In this document: one piece after another, positions 24,378-33,492 of the stretch | Position numbering within the stretch: position 1 is the first letter of the stretch | How the letters are laid out: each line of letters opens with the position of its first letter | Source: an uncultured Pseudomonadales bacterium | Lineage (GTDB): Bacteria; Pseudomonadota; Gammaproteobacteria; Pseudomonadales; Pseudohongiellaceae | DNA: 37,142 nt | Assembly (NCBI GenBank): GCA_905478195.1 | Contig: CAJQHM010000022.1 | Span: 1-37,142, forward strand | Reading direction: 5' to 3' | Position numbers and translations under genes: made by a program | Notes under the pieces: model-generated | Database searches by the model: none | Told to the model about the DNA's origin: nothing | What the model saw: only the letters and a program-made list of their open reading frames with translations

Positions 24378-26555
24378 CTAGCCGACACGTTCGGCCTTGA
24401 ATTGTTCACGGCGTGCATGTAGCCGGGGTTCTGTATAACCATTCGGTTGCTTCAATCCATCAAAAATAAGATCGCATGCCGCCTGAAAAGCGATAGATTT
24501 TTCATAATCCGCCGCCATGGCAATATACAAGGGATCTTCTGCGTTCTGCTGGTCTACTATTAACGCCATGCGCTGCAAGGTTTCCAAGACCTGTCCTTCA
24601 CTGCATATGCCATGAAGCAACCAGTTAGCTATATGCTGACTGGATATTCGCAGAGTCGCTCTGTCTTCCATCAACTCAATGTTATGAATATCAGGAACCT
24701 TCGAACAGCCAATGCCCTGATCGACCCAACGGACGACATAGCCGAGTATACTTTGGCAATTATTATCCAACTCAAACTGGACCAACGTCGAAGTCAATGT
24801 GCCGATATCGGTTTGCAGAGGTATCGTTAAAATATCCGCGAGCTTGGCAGGCGTTCTTTCTGCTATCTCTCGCTGACGCTCGAATACATTGACTCTATGG
24901 TAGTGAATAGCGTGCAGTACGGCCGCCGTAGGGGAAGGCACCCATGCAGTATTTGCACCCGACATTGGGTGTGCGATCTTTTCTTTCAACATCTTTGCCA
25001 TGAGATCGGGCATGGCCCACATACCTTTACCAATCTGTGCCCGCCCCTGAAGCCCGCAGGCGAGCCCAATATCTACGTTGTGATTTTCGTAGGCGGCAAT
25101 CCAAACTGCTGATTTCATTTCTGCTTTCGGGATCATCGCACCAGCGTGCATGCTGGTATGTATCTCATCTCCGGTACGATCGAGAAACCCCGTATTAATA
25201 AATGCCAGACGACTTTTGGCAGCACGGATGCATTCCTTGAGATTAACCGTGGTGCGACGCTCCTCATCCATGATGCCGATCTTTACGGTGTTTTCTTGAA
25301 GCATGAAAAGTTTCTCAACTGCAGCGAACAAGTCACAGGTAAATCTAACTTCGTCTGGGCCATGCATCTTCGGCTTGACGATGTAGATGCTCCCTGTACG
25401 AGAATTGCTAAGCAGGTTTTGCTTTTTCACATCGATCGATGCGGTCGCGATTGTTATTAGCGCATCCAGGATACCCTCGTAGATCGGTTCGCCATTTTTA
25501 TCAAGGATGGCGCTATTGCGCATCAGAAGACCTACATTGCGAATAAGTTGCAGGCTTCTCCCAGAGAGAAAAAAAGTTGCTCCCGACAGGTCTTGGTATT
25601 CTCTATCTGGATTTAAGGTTCGAGTTAGGCCGGCACCCTGTTTTGTAAAAGTTTCCGACAGGTCTCCTCGCATCAGACCCAGCCAGTTGCGGTAAACCTC
25701 GACTTTGTCCTCGGCATCGACGGCGGCAACAGAGTCTTCGCAGTCTTGAATCGTAGTGACCGCCGACTCTAACAGTATGTCTTCGACGCCTGCCGTGTCT
25801 GTGCTGCCAATTGTAGATTCACGGTCGATGCAAATCTCAATATGCAGGCCATTGTTTACAAACAGTAGGGCGGAGGGAGAATCGGCTTTACCCCGATAGC
25901 CTTTCAATTTATCAGCATCTACCAGCGTTGAAACGCCCTGCTCCAATTCCACCAGTAGATGACCATTGATAAGACTATATGCCGTCACCTCGCTGTGACT
26001 CGCCCCCAGTAGCGGACAGGCCTGGTCGAGAAACTCCTTGGCGAGGTGAATTACCCTGCGCCCTCGAATGGGGTTATAGCCTTGAGATCGGACTGCCCCG
26101 CCCTCTTGCGCGATTACATCTGTGCCGTAGAGCGCATCATACAAACTACCCCAGCGAGCGTTTGCCGCGTTCAGGGCGAAGCGGGCATTCTTCAATGGCA
26201 CTACCAATTGCGGGCCGGCAATAGAGGCAATCTCGGGATCAACATTCTCGGTGTCTATCGAGAAATCGTCTCCCTCCTCAAGCAGGTAACCAATTGCGCG
26301 AAGGAACTGCATGTACTCGGCCGGCTCTATCGCTTGGGAGCTTCTACTGCTGTGCCATTCATCGATCTGGGACTGCATCGAATCGCGAGTAGCTAGGAGG
26401 CTGTCATTGCGCGGTGTGAATTGATCGACTATCGCCTCAAAGCCAGTCCAGAAATCAGGCTTCCCTATTGTTAGCTGTGGCAGCAATAGATCGTTGACGA
26501 ATTCGGCCAACAAGGGGTCGATGTCGAGTTTGCCTATTGTGGTTCGTTCAGTCAT
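24378..26555 (-). CDS. glcB: Malate synthase G
   Basis: The cytoplasmic enzyme that condenses glyoxylate with acetyl-CoA to malate in glyoxylate assimilation. At 725 residues it has the G-isoform length. The N-terminus ([21 protein letters not shown]) and the segments [60 protein letters not shown] and [15 protein letters not shown] are all characteristic. Catalytic residues belong to these blocks (the arginine of DEERRT and the conserved GFLDRTGDE). ATG 26555 has no convincing ribosome binding site. No isocitrate lyase is in the window, so glyoxylate may come from glycolate or other C2 compounds. Confidence 0.96.
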   Translation of the reverse strand: MTERTTIGKLDIDPLLAEFVNDLLLPQLTIGKPDFWTGFEAIVDQFTPRNDSLLATRDSMQSQIDEWHSSRSSQAIEPAEYMQFLRAIGYLLEEGDDFSIDTENVDPEIASIAGPQLVVPLKNARFALNAANARWGSLYDALYGTDVIAQEGGAVRSQGYNPIRGRRVIHLAKEFLDQACPLLGASHSEVTAYSLINGHLLVELEQGVSTLVDADKLKGYRGKADSPSALLFVNNGLHIEICIDRESTIGSTDTAGVEDILLESAVTTIQDCEDSVAAVDAEDKVEVYRNWLGLMRGDLSETFTKQGAGLTRTLNPDREYQDLSGATFFLSGRSLQLIRNVGLLMRNSAILDKNGEPIYEGILDALITIATASIDVKKQNLLSNSRTGSIYIVKPKMHGPDEVRFTCDLFAAVEKLFMLQENTVKIGIMDEERRTTVNLKECIRAAKSRLAFINTGFLDRTGDEIHTSMHAGAMIPKAEMKSAVWIAAYENHNVDIGLACGLQGRAQIGKGMWAMPDLMAKMLKEKIAHPMSGANTAWVPSPTAAVLHAIHYHRVNVFERQREIAERTPAKLADILTIPLQTDIGTLTSTLVQFELDNNCQSILGYVVRWVDQGIGCSKVPDIHNIELMEDRATLRISSQHIANWLLHGICSEGQVLETLQRMALIVDQQNAEDPLYIAMAADYEKSIAFQAACDLIFDGLKQPNGYTEPRLHARREQFKAERVG

Positions 26556-26694
26556 AGGAATTGAGTGTACTAATTACGAGCGGAATGTTCACCTTGAGAG
26601 CACGGCTCTAAGACGCAATCACTGCGAAGACGTTAAGATGAATTGGAAATCGAGAGAGCCACAGAGTGCAGCCCCCTGAGGGATGGATTATCCG

Positions 26695-27077
26695 CTAGTC
26701 AGCATTAGACGTATCACCATTATCCCGCGCGGCGAGCTCGGCCATGCGTTTTACTGAATCGTGCATTTCATCGAGTGTGGCCTGAAAACCAGCATCATCC
26801 TCGCCTTTTTCACGAGCAACGGCGGCAGCATTCAGCTTGCGAATGAGCTCAATGATGTTATCGCCCTCTTCCCGAAGATCGATATAACGCCTCTCATTGG
26901 GAAATACCTTGCTGGACAAGCCCCAAACTCCTGCCTCCATCAGCAGGACACCGATCAACGCCAGGGGCAGCTGCTGCTGAATATCCAGTGACGAGCTAAG
27001 CAGCACCGCCGTGAAGATGACCCCGATCCAAGCCCGGTGAGACCTAAATCTATGCTACGTCGAATATTTCGTCTCAC
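26695..27077 (-). pseudogene. Small two-helix membrane protein, apparent frameshift
   Basis: The frame ending at 26695 encodes QQQLPLALIGVLLMEAGVWG, then an acidic, helical cytoplasmic tail (VFPNERRYIDLREEGDN onward) of about 70 residues. In this frame the only start is a GTG at 27006 with no ribosome binding site, and upstream codons still encode a membrane-like segment (WIGVIFTAVLLSSS) back to a TAG. In another frame, a GTG at 27077 has AGGAGG five bases upstream and begins VRRNIRRSIDLGLTGLGSG. One extra G in the G-run (CCCC on the plus strand, 27021-27024) would join the two into one ordinary two-helix protein. I infer a one-base deletion, real or from sequencing. Function unknown. Confidence 0.6.
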
Positions 27078-27182
27078 AACGACCTCCTGTTCCTTTATCT
27101 GCAGCACTTTTGGTTATGACACTCTTTAGTGAGCGCTATTCTCTTTATAATAGGCAAGGATGTAAATCCCATTGAAGAAAGA

Positions 27183-28451
27183 CTAGGGATTAACGCGCAA
27201 ACTTAAGGCCGCAGTATACAGCATAGTTCTATCACGATCTCGCACCGCCCAATCCAGTAGTGTGTTCATATCCTCTGCCACATGACCTACAAAGAGGGGT
27301 CGCCCGTTAACGACCACTCGAACCTCTTCCGAAAAATCTATTTGTTCCGGATTGAGCAGCAGAGTGAAGGCATCGACGGATTCTGCCGTAACGGTAAAAC
27401 TGTTTCCCTCCTGCGTTATGCTCATGAGGCCTGGCTGCCCTTCGACCGTTAGCTCTTCGATCCGCATCCACAGATTACGGTTATAGCGATCGCTACGATC
27501 TGTAACCCAACGGAGTTCTGTGGGAAATGGATCGCGCGGATTATCCAATTTAAACTGCTCTATCATTGGCCGCTCTTCGGGCAGCCAGCTGGTGTTGTGA
27601 CCTCCCCCTTCGATAGCTCTGAACACATGCTCTATGTTTGCTTCTTGCAGGATATTGATGAACGGCACGATAGATGAAACAGGATACAGCGGGTCGTTCT
27701 CGCCATTTACGATGTAAAGCGGCCGGCTCATCAGATTTTCGAAGTAAAGTTTATAACCGGGGCCACTTTGTGGATTTCTTAGCACGCCGGGATGCCCTAT
27801 GTAGGGTAGGAATGCCGCCCATTCAGTAGATTGCTTGAAGGCAAAGAAGTAGGCACCGGTGCCACCATCAGAGACGCCGGTCAGCGTTACCCGATTGTCA
27901 TCTATATTATAAGTTTGCTTTAACTCTCTTAGTATTGAAGGCAGATTGTCGGCCTGATTTTCGTACCACCAGAATGCTGCATTCCACGCTGCCGGCACGA
28001 CGACTATACGGTCCTCTTGCTTGAGTGAATCATACCCGCGTCGCCACCATTCACCCCCAGGGCCCCATTCCGGACGACTAACTCCGCCGTGCAACATAAA
28101 CTCCACAGGGTAGCTGCGCGTCGCATCATAGGTCTCGGGGATTAGATAGACGAAAGGATAGCGCGTGCCGTCCGCACCGATACGCATGCTCTCCTGCTGT
28201 CCAAGCGCTGCGCTCTGCGCATACGCCGGGCCTGTCTTGAGCCATCGGTAGAGCTCCGAGATAGTCGACGCCGCTGCGATCAATTCGCTCTTACTACTTT
28301 CTATTGCCGCCTCGCTACTTGCCGTCCAGAAAGTATTGACGAGCTGCGCACTATCAATTTCCTCGGCGGCATTAGAGTAGGTCTGCCCCAACACCAAAGT
28401 AAGCAAGCAGACACCGAGCTTCCAGTTTGTTTTCAATTTAGAGTTCTCCAC
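27183..28451 (-). CDS. Exported alpha/beta-hydrolase (esterase/depolymerase-like)
   Basis: A secreted serine hydrolase of 422 residues. The leader ends near GQTYSNAAEE. The hydrolase core starts at YPFVYLIPETYD with an oxyanion-type HGG in EFMLHGGVSRPEW. The nucleophile is in GVSDGGTGA, the acid probably D in GENDPLYPVSS, and the histidine in EGGGHNTSWLPEE. The order resembles polyhydroxyalkanoate depolymerase or feruloyl-esterase-like peptidase families. A beta-rich C-terminal domain (MSITQEGNSFTVTAESV) may bind substrate. The start is uncertain: GTG 28451 overlaps the upstream gene by 14 bp, and TTG 28436 has GGAG nine bases upstream. It is translationally linked to the MBL-fold gene. Confidence 0.75.
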   Translation of the reverse strand: MENSKLKTNWKLGVCLLTLVLGQTYSNAAEEIDSAQLVNTFWTASSEAAIESSKSELIAAASTISELYRWLKTGPAYAQSAALGQQESMRIGADGTRYPFVYLIPETYDATRSYPVEFMLHGGVSRPEWGPGGEWWRRGYDSLKQEDRIVVVPAAWNAAFWWYENQADNLPSILRELKQTYNIDDNRVTLTGVSDGGTGAYFFAFKQSTEWAAFLPYIGHPGVLRNPQSGPGYKLYFENLMSRPLYIVNGENDPLYPVSSIVPFINILQEANIEHVFRAIEGGGHNTSWLPEERPMIEQFKLDNPRDPFPTELRWVTDRSDRYNRNLWMRIEELTVEGQPGLMSITQEGNSFTVTAESVDAFTLLLNPEQIDFSEEVRVVVNGRPLFVGHVAEDMNTLLDWAVRDRDRTMLYTAALSLRVNP

Positions 28452-29304
28452 CTAGTTCGGTGTATAGCGCACGCAGAAATCGATCCGGATCACCGTATTG
28501 CGCATTATAGGCTGCGGTAGGATCGGCGGCAGCGACTTGAGCATAGGAGAGATTACGTTCCAACATTTCTTCAACCTGCCCCGATACATCCAGAACCATG
28601 TCGCGAAAGCCTATGACATCCGCTCGACTCGAGACAACACCGTGACCAGGAAGTATTTTGGTATTGGGGCCGGCAACACCGACCAGCCTGCCAAGCGCTT
28701 CGAGTGTTCCCTTTAATGTGCCACCGTTGTTGGTATCTATAACCGGGAAGGCGGTGGTTCGAAAAACATCGCCAGTATGCACTACGTCAGAGTCTTTAAA
28801 ATGCACAAAGGTATCGCCATCGGTATGGGCAGGCGGTACCGGGAAGGCATAGACTTCTTCGCCATTTAGATGAATGGTAATGGCTTCGCTATAGGTGAGC
28901 ACGGGCAACGCCGCTTGTGGTGCCTGCTGAGAAAGCCGCACTCGCACCTCATCACGGGCAAGAATCTGCACACCCATTTTGCCAAGATTCTCGTTACCCC
29001 CTGTGTGGTCGCCATGGACATGGGTATTGATTAGAAAACGGATCTGCCCATCGTTCAGGCTTCGAATAGCAGCGACAATCTTCTCGGTAAGGGGTGCGAA
29101 CTGATCATCGATCATGACGATACCATCCTCGCCGATAGACAGGCCGATATTGCCACCACGGCCCTCTAAATAGTAAACACTCCCTGCCACATGGTGTGGA
29201 ATTATTTCAACGTTACTAAAGTCTTGCTGCGCGAATAAGGTGCTAGTCAGCAGCAGACAGGAAAGGGATAACACTAGAGATTGCAGGCGACGATATCGAC
29301 ACAT
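28438..29304 (-). CDS. Exported MBL-fold metallo-hydrolase
   Basis: A periplasmic metallo-beta-lactamase-fold hydrolase of 288 residues. The signal peptide ends in STLFAQQ. The metal motif HVHGDH occurs in LINTHVHGDHTGGNENLG, the second histidine is in PPAHTDGDTFVH, the bridging aspartate in VVHTGDVFRT, and a last histidine in ILPGHGVVSS. I start it at ATG 29304, which has CCAGGAG upstream; a longer frame to 29409 would put 35 hydrophilic residues before the signal. Substrate is unknown. Beta-lactamase activity should not be assumed, since many exported members act on lactones or have other roles. It ends inside the esterase gene, so the two form an operon. Confidence 0.83.
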   Translation of the reverse strand: MCRYRRLQSLVLSLSCLLLTSTLFAQQDFSNVEIIPHHVAGSVYYLEGRGGNIGLSIGEDGIVMIDDQFAPLTEKIVAAIRSLNDGQIRFLINTHVHGDHTGGNENLGKMGVQILARDEVRVRLSQQAPQAALPVLTYSEAITIHLNGEEVYAFPVPPAHTDGDTFVHFKDSDVVHTGDVFRTTAFPVIDTNNGGTLKGTLEALGRLVGVAGPNTKILPGHGVVSSRADVIGFRDMVLDVSGQVEEMLERNLSYAQVAAADPTAAYNAQYGDPDRFLRALYTELGGEL

Positions 29305-29561
29305 GGAGAGACTCCTGGCCCGGGGGGCATAGATTAGCTTGGCATTATTGAACGGCGTAGAACTAATAGTAGGAGAATAAGAGTCTACTGGCGGAATGTC
29401 CAATGACACGCTACTCGCCGCGGCCTTATTTCGATTCGGCCCTAACTAGTTTAAAGTAAACACTTCTCGAGGTGCTAACTGGGCTCATGGCGTGGTATAG
29501 CCCAAAGCTGCGTATAAGACAGAGACTTTAGGGGCACAGGCCCCCAGATAAGCGGGATCCC

Positions 29562-30341
29562 ATGACAGGAAATGCAGGAATCTTACGGAGACTGAGCCGC
29601 AGAGCCAGCTTTTTCTCAGCTATCGCGACAATAACCTGCTTCGCTCTCAGTGTGCCTGCTATAGGCCAGGACAGCCTCCAACAGCTAGACCTGGATCTAC
29701 CCCTGCGCCTGGACTTCTCTGGCTCCTGGGAGAAGGATTTCCGCCGCAGCGACAACTGGGAAGATGAGCTATCGCGCACCTTGCGTATTCGCCAGGAATC
29801 AGCTGCACGGCAACAGTCTTCGCCGGGCTCTTCAAGAATCCGTGCAACACCGCCGATATCGGTTGGCAATATCAATCTACCGCGGACCCGCAGACGCGGC
29901 GCAAGCATTGTCGACCTTGCCAGACTGGCCGAATACATCAGCCGACAGAACACCATCGAGATCAAACAGACTCGGAACGAGATAATAATCGAACGCAGTG
30001 GTGAGGCAGCCTTGGTCTGCGGAGTGGAGTACGATCTGCAACGGACCTTCGCTAACGAGCACGGTGTGGAGGTTTGTGGCTGGGATGGACAGCAGCTGGT
30101 TTTTCAAATCATGCTGCCGGATGATCTAATTATTATGCACCGCTTCACCGTGTCTTCGAACCAGCAGGTTCTTAACCTGCTGACCAGCATTTACAGCAAG
30201 GGTGGGGAACCCTTCAATCTCATTCAGGCCTTCACCAAATACGAGACGCCTCGGGATGAATTCAATTGCATTCAGACTCTAAGCCGCGGCCAGGTTTGTA
30301 ATCAGTCTGGCGCCGACCTCTCTGGGGTGTTAGACAACTGA
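29562..30341 (+). CDS. Uncharacterised exported protein
   Basis: A 259-residue protein with a signal peptide (ATITCFALSVPAIGQDS) and no family I recognise. The mature part starts with a strongly charged, arginine-rich stretch, includes SGSWEKDFRRSDNWEDELSR, and then a segment with two cysteines near VCGVEYDLQ and EVCGWDG that looks like beta strands. A second cysteine pair lies near the end (FNCIQTL and VCNQSG). The gene overlaps the next by one base (TGATG), so the two products are probably made together at fixed ratio. The ribosome binding site (GCGGGA) is weak. Confidence 0.65.
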   Translation: MTGNAGILRRLSRRASFFSAIATITCFALSVPAIGQDSLQQLDLDLPLRLDFSGSWEKDFRRSDNWEDELSRTLRIRQESAARQQSSPGSSRIRATPPISVGNINLPRTRRRGASIVDLARLAEYISRQNTIEIKQTRNEIIIERSGEAALVCGVEYDLQRTFANEHGVEVCGWDGQQLVFQIMLPDDLIIMHRFTVSSNQQVLNLLTSIYSKGGEPFNLIQAFTKYETPRDEFNCIQTLSRGQVCNQSGADLSGVLDN

Positions 30342-31522
30342 TGCGATATAGCGAAGGCACATCTTCGAATTGGCTCATGTGTGTGGCAACGTCATTATTA
30401 CTCGCCGGCTGCGCACAAACTATTCCCGAACCCATAGAGCGCCCCCTCGATCTAGTTGGCGATGTTCCCCTTAACAGAGCCACCCAGACTCCAGCCGATT
30501 ACGCGCTTTTAGAAGTAGGGGTTGAAATTTTTACAGCGCCGCAAAAGGAATCTGAAGACTACGAAATTGGCGACTGGGTGTTCGATGAAATAATTCAGAA
30601 GGAGACTCAGTTCCTACCCCATCTCTTAAAGAACACCCTGATCGATTCCAATCAGTGGGGTGCCGTGCGTGTGATTCCAGAGAGCGATCCTTCCCTGGAT
30701 CTCTTCATCCGCGGAGAGATCATTCAATCCAATGGGAAGACGCTGGAATTACAAATACAGGCTTTCGACAGTAGCGGACGCGAATGGCTCAACCGCGTCT
30801 ATGCGGACCAGAGTATTCAGGAAGAATATCCGGAATCCACACGCTTCACTCTGGACGATACATTCGATGCCGCAAACTTCGTAGAACCTTTTCAAGATAT
30901 TTATAATCGCCTTGCCAATGACCTCGTTGAAGTTCGCTCTAACCTAGGGGAGCAGGTGCTCACCGAATTGAACCTCGTTACCGACATGCTGTATGCGAAG
31001 GACCTATCACCGGATACCTTCGCAGCATCTTTGCAAGAAACCGAAGATGGTCTATTAAGGATTGATAGGCTACCTTCTCTGGATGACCCTATGATCGCAA
31101 GAGTTGCCGATATGAAATATCGCCATCACCTGTTTATAGATACCGTTGATGAGTACTATCAGACTCTCTATGACGACATCCAACCGGCCTACGTCCTGTG
31201 GCGGCGCTACTCTATAGACCAACTTACTGAAGAGGAAACATCTCGAGAAGAAGCAGGCAGCAGCGACTATGGCAATTCCAGTGGTTTTCTGTCACTAAGC
31301 CAACGCTACGACCGATTCAAATGGAGCAAAATATTTGAGCGAGAGTTTACAGATTTGGCGTCGGGTTTTAATAACGAATTAGCCCCTGCTTTCTTAGAGT
31401 TAAATTCGCAGGTACACGGACTGACCGGCACCATGGAGCAACAATACCGCGAATGGCGCGGCATACTGCGCAGATTGTTTGAATTAGAAAACAGTGACAG
31501 CGCGACAGATTCGTCAAACTAG
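30341..31522 (+). CDS. Uncharacterised lipoprotein
   Basis: A 393-residue lipoprotein whose lipobox is LAGC (SLLLAGCAQT). The mature region starts with a short beta-type domain (YALLEVGVEIFTAP, GAVRVIPESD, DLFIRGEIIQSNGKTLELQI) followed from about residue 170 by a long helical part with charged, coiled-coil-like stretches (VRSNLGEQVLTELNLVTDM and later segments). I do not recognise the family. The first part resembles lipoproteins that help assemble surface or envelope structures, but this is only a shape similarity. It is translationally coupled to the exported protein upstream. Next on the opposite strand, 7 bp beyond its stop, lies the end of a 28-residue open frame. Confidence 0.7.
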   Translation: MRYSEGTSSNWLMCVATSLLLAGCAQTIPEPIERPLDLVGDVPLNRATQTPADYALLEVGVEIFTAPQKESEDYEIGDWVFDEIIQKETQFLPHLLKNTLIDSNQWGAVRVIPESDPSLDLFIRGEIIQSNGKTLELQIQAFDSSGREWLNRVYADQSIQEEYPESTRFTLDDTFDAANFVEPFQDIYNRLANDLVEVRSNLGEQVLTELNLVTDMLYAKDLSPDTFAASLQETEDGLLRIDRLPSLDDPMIARVADMKYRHHLFIDTVDEYYQTLYDDIQPAYVLWRRYSIDQLTEEETSREEAGSSDYGNSSGFLSLSQRYDRFKWSKIFEREFTDLASGFNNELAPAFLELNSQVHGLTGTMEQQYREWRGILRRLFELENSDSATDSSN

Positions 31523-31529
31523 AAGCCAG

Positions 31530-31616
31530 CTAGAGGCTTACTAACATAGCCCAGCAGATTAAGGCCACCACAATCGGCACTACCATCAGAAATACTAGAT
31601 GTCTTACGTGGATCAT
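31530..31616 (-). CDS. Predicted 28-residue membrane protein
   Basis: A short frame missed by length cut-offs. It begins with ATG 31616, six bases after an excellent GAGGAG, and encodes M-I-H-V-R-H-L then a single hydrophobic helix (LVFLMVVPIVVALICWAMLV) ending in a TAG at 31532-31530. The combination of a strong ribosome binding site, one transmembrane helix and positive residues at the N-terminus is typical of bacterial small membrane proteins. It is convergent with the lipoprotein gene. Function is unknown; such proteins often modulate a larger membrane complex. It may still be chance. Confidence 0.6.
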   Translation of the reverse strand: MIHVRHLVFLMVVPIVVALICWAMLVSL

Positions 31617-31736
31617 TTTTTTCTCCTCTCTTACTCTTCTTACTAAGCCCACTATACGCCTAATATTACAGCCGGTGTGTCGCTGCGACACTATGACGCG
31701 GCCCCTCTAACCCCAGGGTTTTTAGGTGCAGCCTCT

Positions 31737-31765
31737 TTAAACCTGGGTTGATCTAGGCGTATACT
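31737..31765 (+). promoter_or_regulatory. Candidate promoter of the 31794 gene
   Basis: A good -10 TATACT (31760-31765) is 17 bp from a weak -35 TTAAAC (31737-31742). A nearby perfect repeat GTGTCGC-T-GCGACAC at 31677-31691 could be an operator. Confidence 0.35.
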
Positions 31766-31793
31766 CATTTCAAAATTAGAAAAGGTACTAACC

Positions 31794-32342
31794 ATGAGTG
31801 AAGAGCAAGCACTTTCCGAGAAGGGCAGTAAAATACGTAATATCCTGATTGCCGCTAGCGGCACTTTGTTGGTGGCTTTTGTCGCCGGCTTTCTTATCTA
31901 CTCCTCAGTTTGTCCCTGTGATCGCACCCCTGGAGGCTTTTTGTTTGGAGAGAGCGTTGACGAACCGGTTAATGACTGGTCGTTTGCAAATGAGGTACCT
32001 CTATGTCAGCTACAAATTTGGGCGGGAGTGAGGCCTCATGCCATTAATCTCAACTGCATGTCGACGCCACAGGGTGAGCTCTATCTGAGCTGCTCGGTTT
32101 GCACGACCAAATACTGGGCTGGAAAGGTTGGTGAAAACGAGAACGGCGTGATGCGCCTGAACGGCGTTGTCTATCCTGTTGTTCTGAACCGCGAAACGGA
32201 CCCTGTTGCCATGGATCGTGCCTGGAGTGCCCGCATATCGAAACTACAAACCCATGGTGGAGGAGCCTACAATCCGGTTCCCGATGAGGATGCACAGCGA
32301 CCCGATCATTGGTGGACTTTCCGGGTAGTCTCTTCAGGCTAG
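31794..32342 (+). CDS. Small membrane-anchored protein, unknown
   Basis: A 182-residue protein with one N-terminal transmembrane helix (LIAASGTLLVAFVAGFLIYS) and a soluble domain on the outside. The domain begins GGFLFGESVDEPVNDWSF and continues with LYLSCSVCTTKYW and VMRLNGVVYPVVLNRETDP. It has five cysteines, including CPC and CSVC. The same order of motifs (GG-F-G, DWSF, LY/LF, K-W, V-R-Y) is found in the gene at the right end of the window and more loosely in the 35768 gene. The overall shape suggests a small beta barrel. AAGG lies upstream of ATG 31794. A bidirectional terminator follows. I cannot name a function. Confidence 0.68.
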   Translation: MSEEQALSEKGSKIRNILIAASGTLLVAFVAGFLIYSSVCPCDRTPGGFLFGESVDEPVNDWSFANEVPLCQLQIWAGVRPHAINLNCMSTPQGELYLSCSVCTTKYWAGKVGENENGVMRLNGVVYPVVLNRETDPVAMDRAWSARISKLQTHGGGAYNPVPDEDAQRPDHWWTFRVVSSG

Positions 32343-32363
32343 AGCGATTCTGCTGCAATGGCT

Positions 32364-32398
32364 AAAAAAAAGGCGATGCTGATGCATCGCCTTTTTTT
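32364..32398. terminator. Bidirectional rho-independent terminator
   Basis: An A-tract and GGCGATGC pair with GCATCGCC and a T-tract around TGAT. It separates the convergent 31794 and dienelactone-hydrolase genes. Confidence 0.9.
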
Positions 32399-32457
32399 GG
32401 GTCTACTTACCAGGAAGAGACAGTGTCAGTTCTCGGTAGCGGTAGCCGAAGCCAGCG

Positions 32458-33336
32458 CTATGCCAGATTATTCTCGAACAGATTCAACAGTCGGCTCCAC
32501 GCGCGCTCGGCCTGCGCCTCGTGATACACCTGCGAGTCTGGCGGGCACCAGCCGTGCAGTGTCCCCTCGTAGACTTCAATCTCTGCCGAAAGGCCAGCAG
32601 CGGCATAGGCTTCCCGCAGGGTGTTCTTTGCGTCCGGTGTACTCTCATCATCGTTAGCAGCCACGCAATGCAGCATCGCCGATTGTGTCTGTGGTATAAG
32701 CAGATGGGGGCTATTGTCGGCATCGGTTGCAAGCCCGCCACCGTGGAAGGTGCCCCCCGCGCCCAGACGACTCGGTACGGCGGCGACTGTGCGCATAACC
32801 ATAGGCCCGCCCATGCAATAGCCCGTAGTTCCGATTCTGCGATTTGTGTCTGTCGCAGACTGCTGATCCAGCCAACTTACCATCGCTCGAGCGTCGGTGA
32901 AATGCGTCTCGGCATTCAGGTTGCGAGCCATAGGCAATACGATCTCTCGCGTTTCCGGCTGACCAAAGCTCGCGCCCTCGCCGACTACCGGTGATTTAGC
33001 ATCTCTATAAAAGGGGTTCACTACCAGAACTGTGTATCCGGATTCAGCGAGGCGCTTGCCCATCATGCGAAAGGCGGGTCTCAGGCCAAGTATGTCGGGC
33101 CATACAATGACGGCGGCATGACTGCCACTCGATGGATGGACGAAATAACAATCGGCGACACCATCGGGAGTCGTAATGTTTACATCTGATTCTGTTACAG
33201 ACTGCGCGTTTGCTACCGGTGGCAGCAACATAGCCAGCCCCGCAGTGGCGGTCAGCTTGTTAAACTTGCGCCGACTAAGCTCCCCATTGCTGGATATAAA
33301 TTCGTCTGCGTCTTTTTGAGTATCTAGATCACACAT
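32458..33336 (-). CDS. Tat-exported dienelactone hydrolase-family protein
   Basis: An alpha/beta-hydrolase of the dienelactone hydrolase family, 292 residues. The twin-arginine signal is SRRKFNKLTATAGLAML (arginines 22 and 23), so it is probably exported in a folded state. The nucleophile is a cysteine in GTTGYCMGGPMVM, the family's C-x-G-G pattern. The early acid-containing segment is IVWPDILGLRPAF, and the catalytic histidine is in GTLHGWCPP. ATG 33336 has GAGGAG six bases upstream. Substrates of this family include dienelactone and other cyclic esters, but most exported members are uncharacterised. It is convergent with the 31794 gene and divergent from a second Tat-exported protein. Confidence 0.85.
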   Translation of the reverse strand: MCDLDTQKDADEFISSNGELSRRKFNKLTATAGLAMLLPPVANAQSVTESDVNITTPDGVADCYFVHPSSGSHAAVIVWPDILGLRPAFRMMGKRLAESGYTVLVVNPFYRDAKSPVVGEGASFGQPETREIVLPMARNLNAETHFTDARAMVSWLDQQSATDTNRRIGTTGYCMGGPMVMRTVAAVPSRLGAGGTFHGGGLATDADNSPHLLIPQTQSAMLHCVAANDDESTPDAKNTLREAYAAAGLSAEIEVYEGTLHGWCPPDSQVYHEAQAERAWSRLLNLFENNLA

Positions 33337-33492
33337 GTCGTTCTCCTCGAGCGTTCTGTGTTTTAACCACTTTTGTTTTATTCTCGACTACTTTTTTGAT
33401 TTATTCGGTACTACCTGCACTAAGGAGTATGAGAGTATTTGGCTCAGGCAGAAAACTCAATAGAATTCTCTACAATCCACCATTGGCGGCCT

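Noticed and set aside
31677-31691. GTGTCGC-T-GCGACAC palindrome as a definite operator
   Set aside because: Too short and unlinked to a known regulator to call on its own. It is mentioned only with the nearby promoter.
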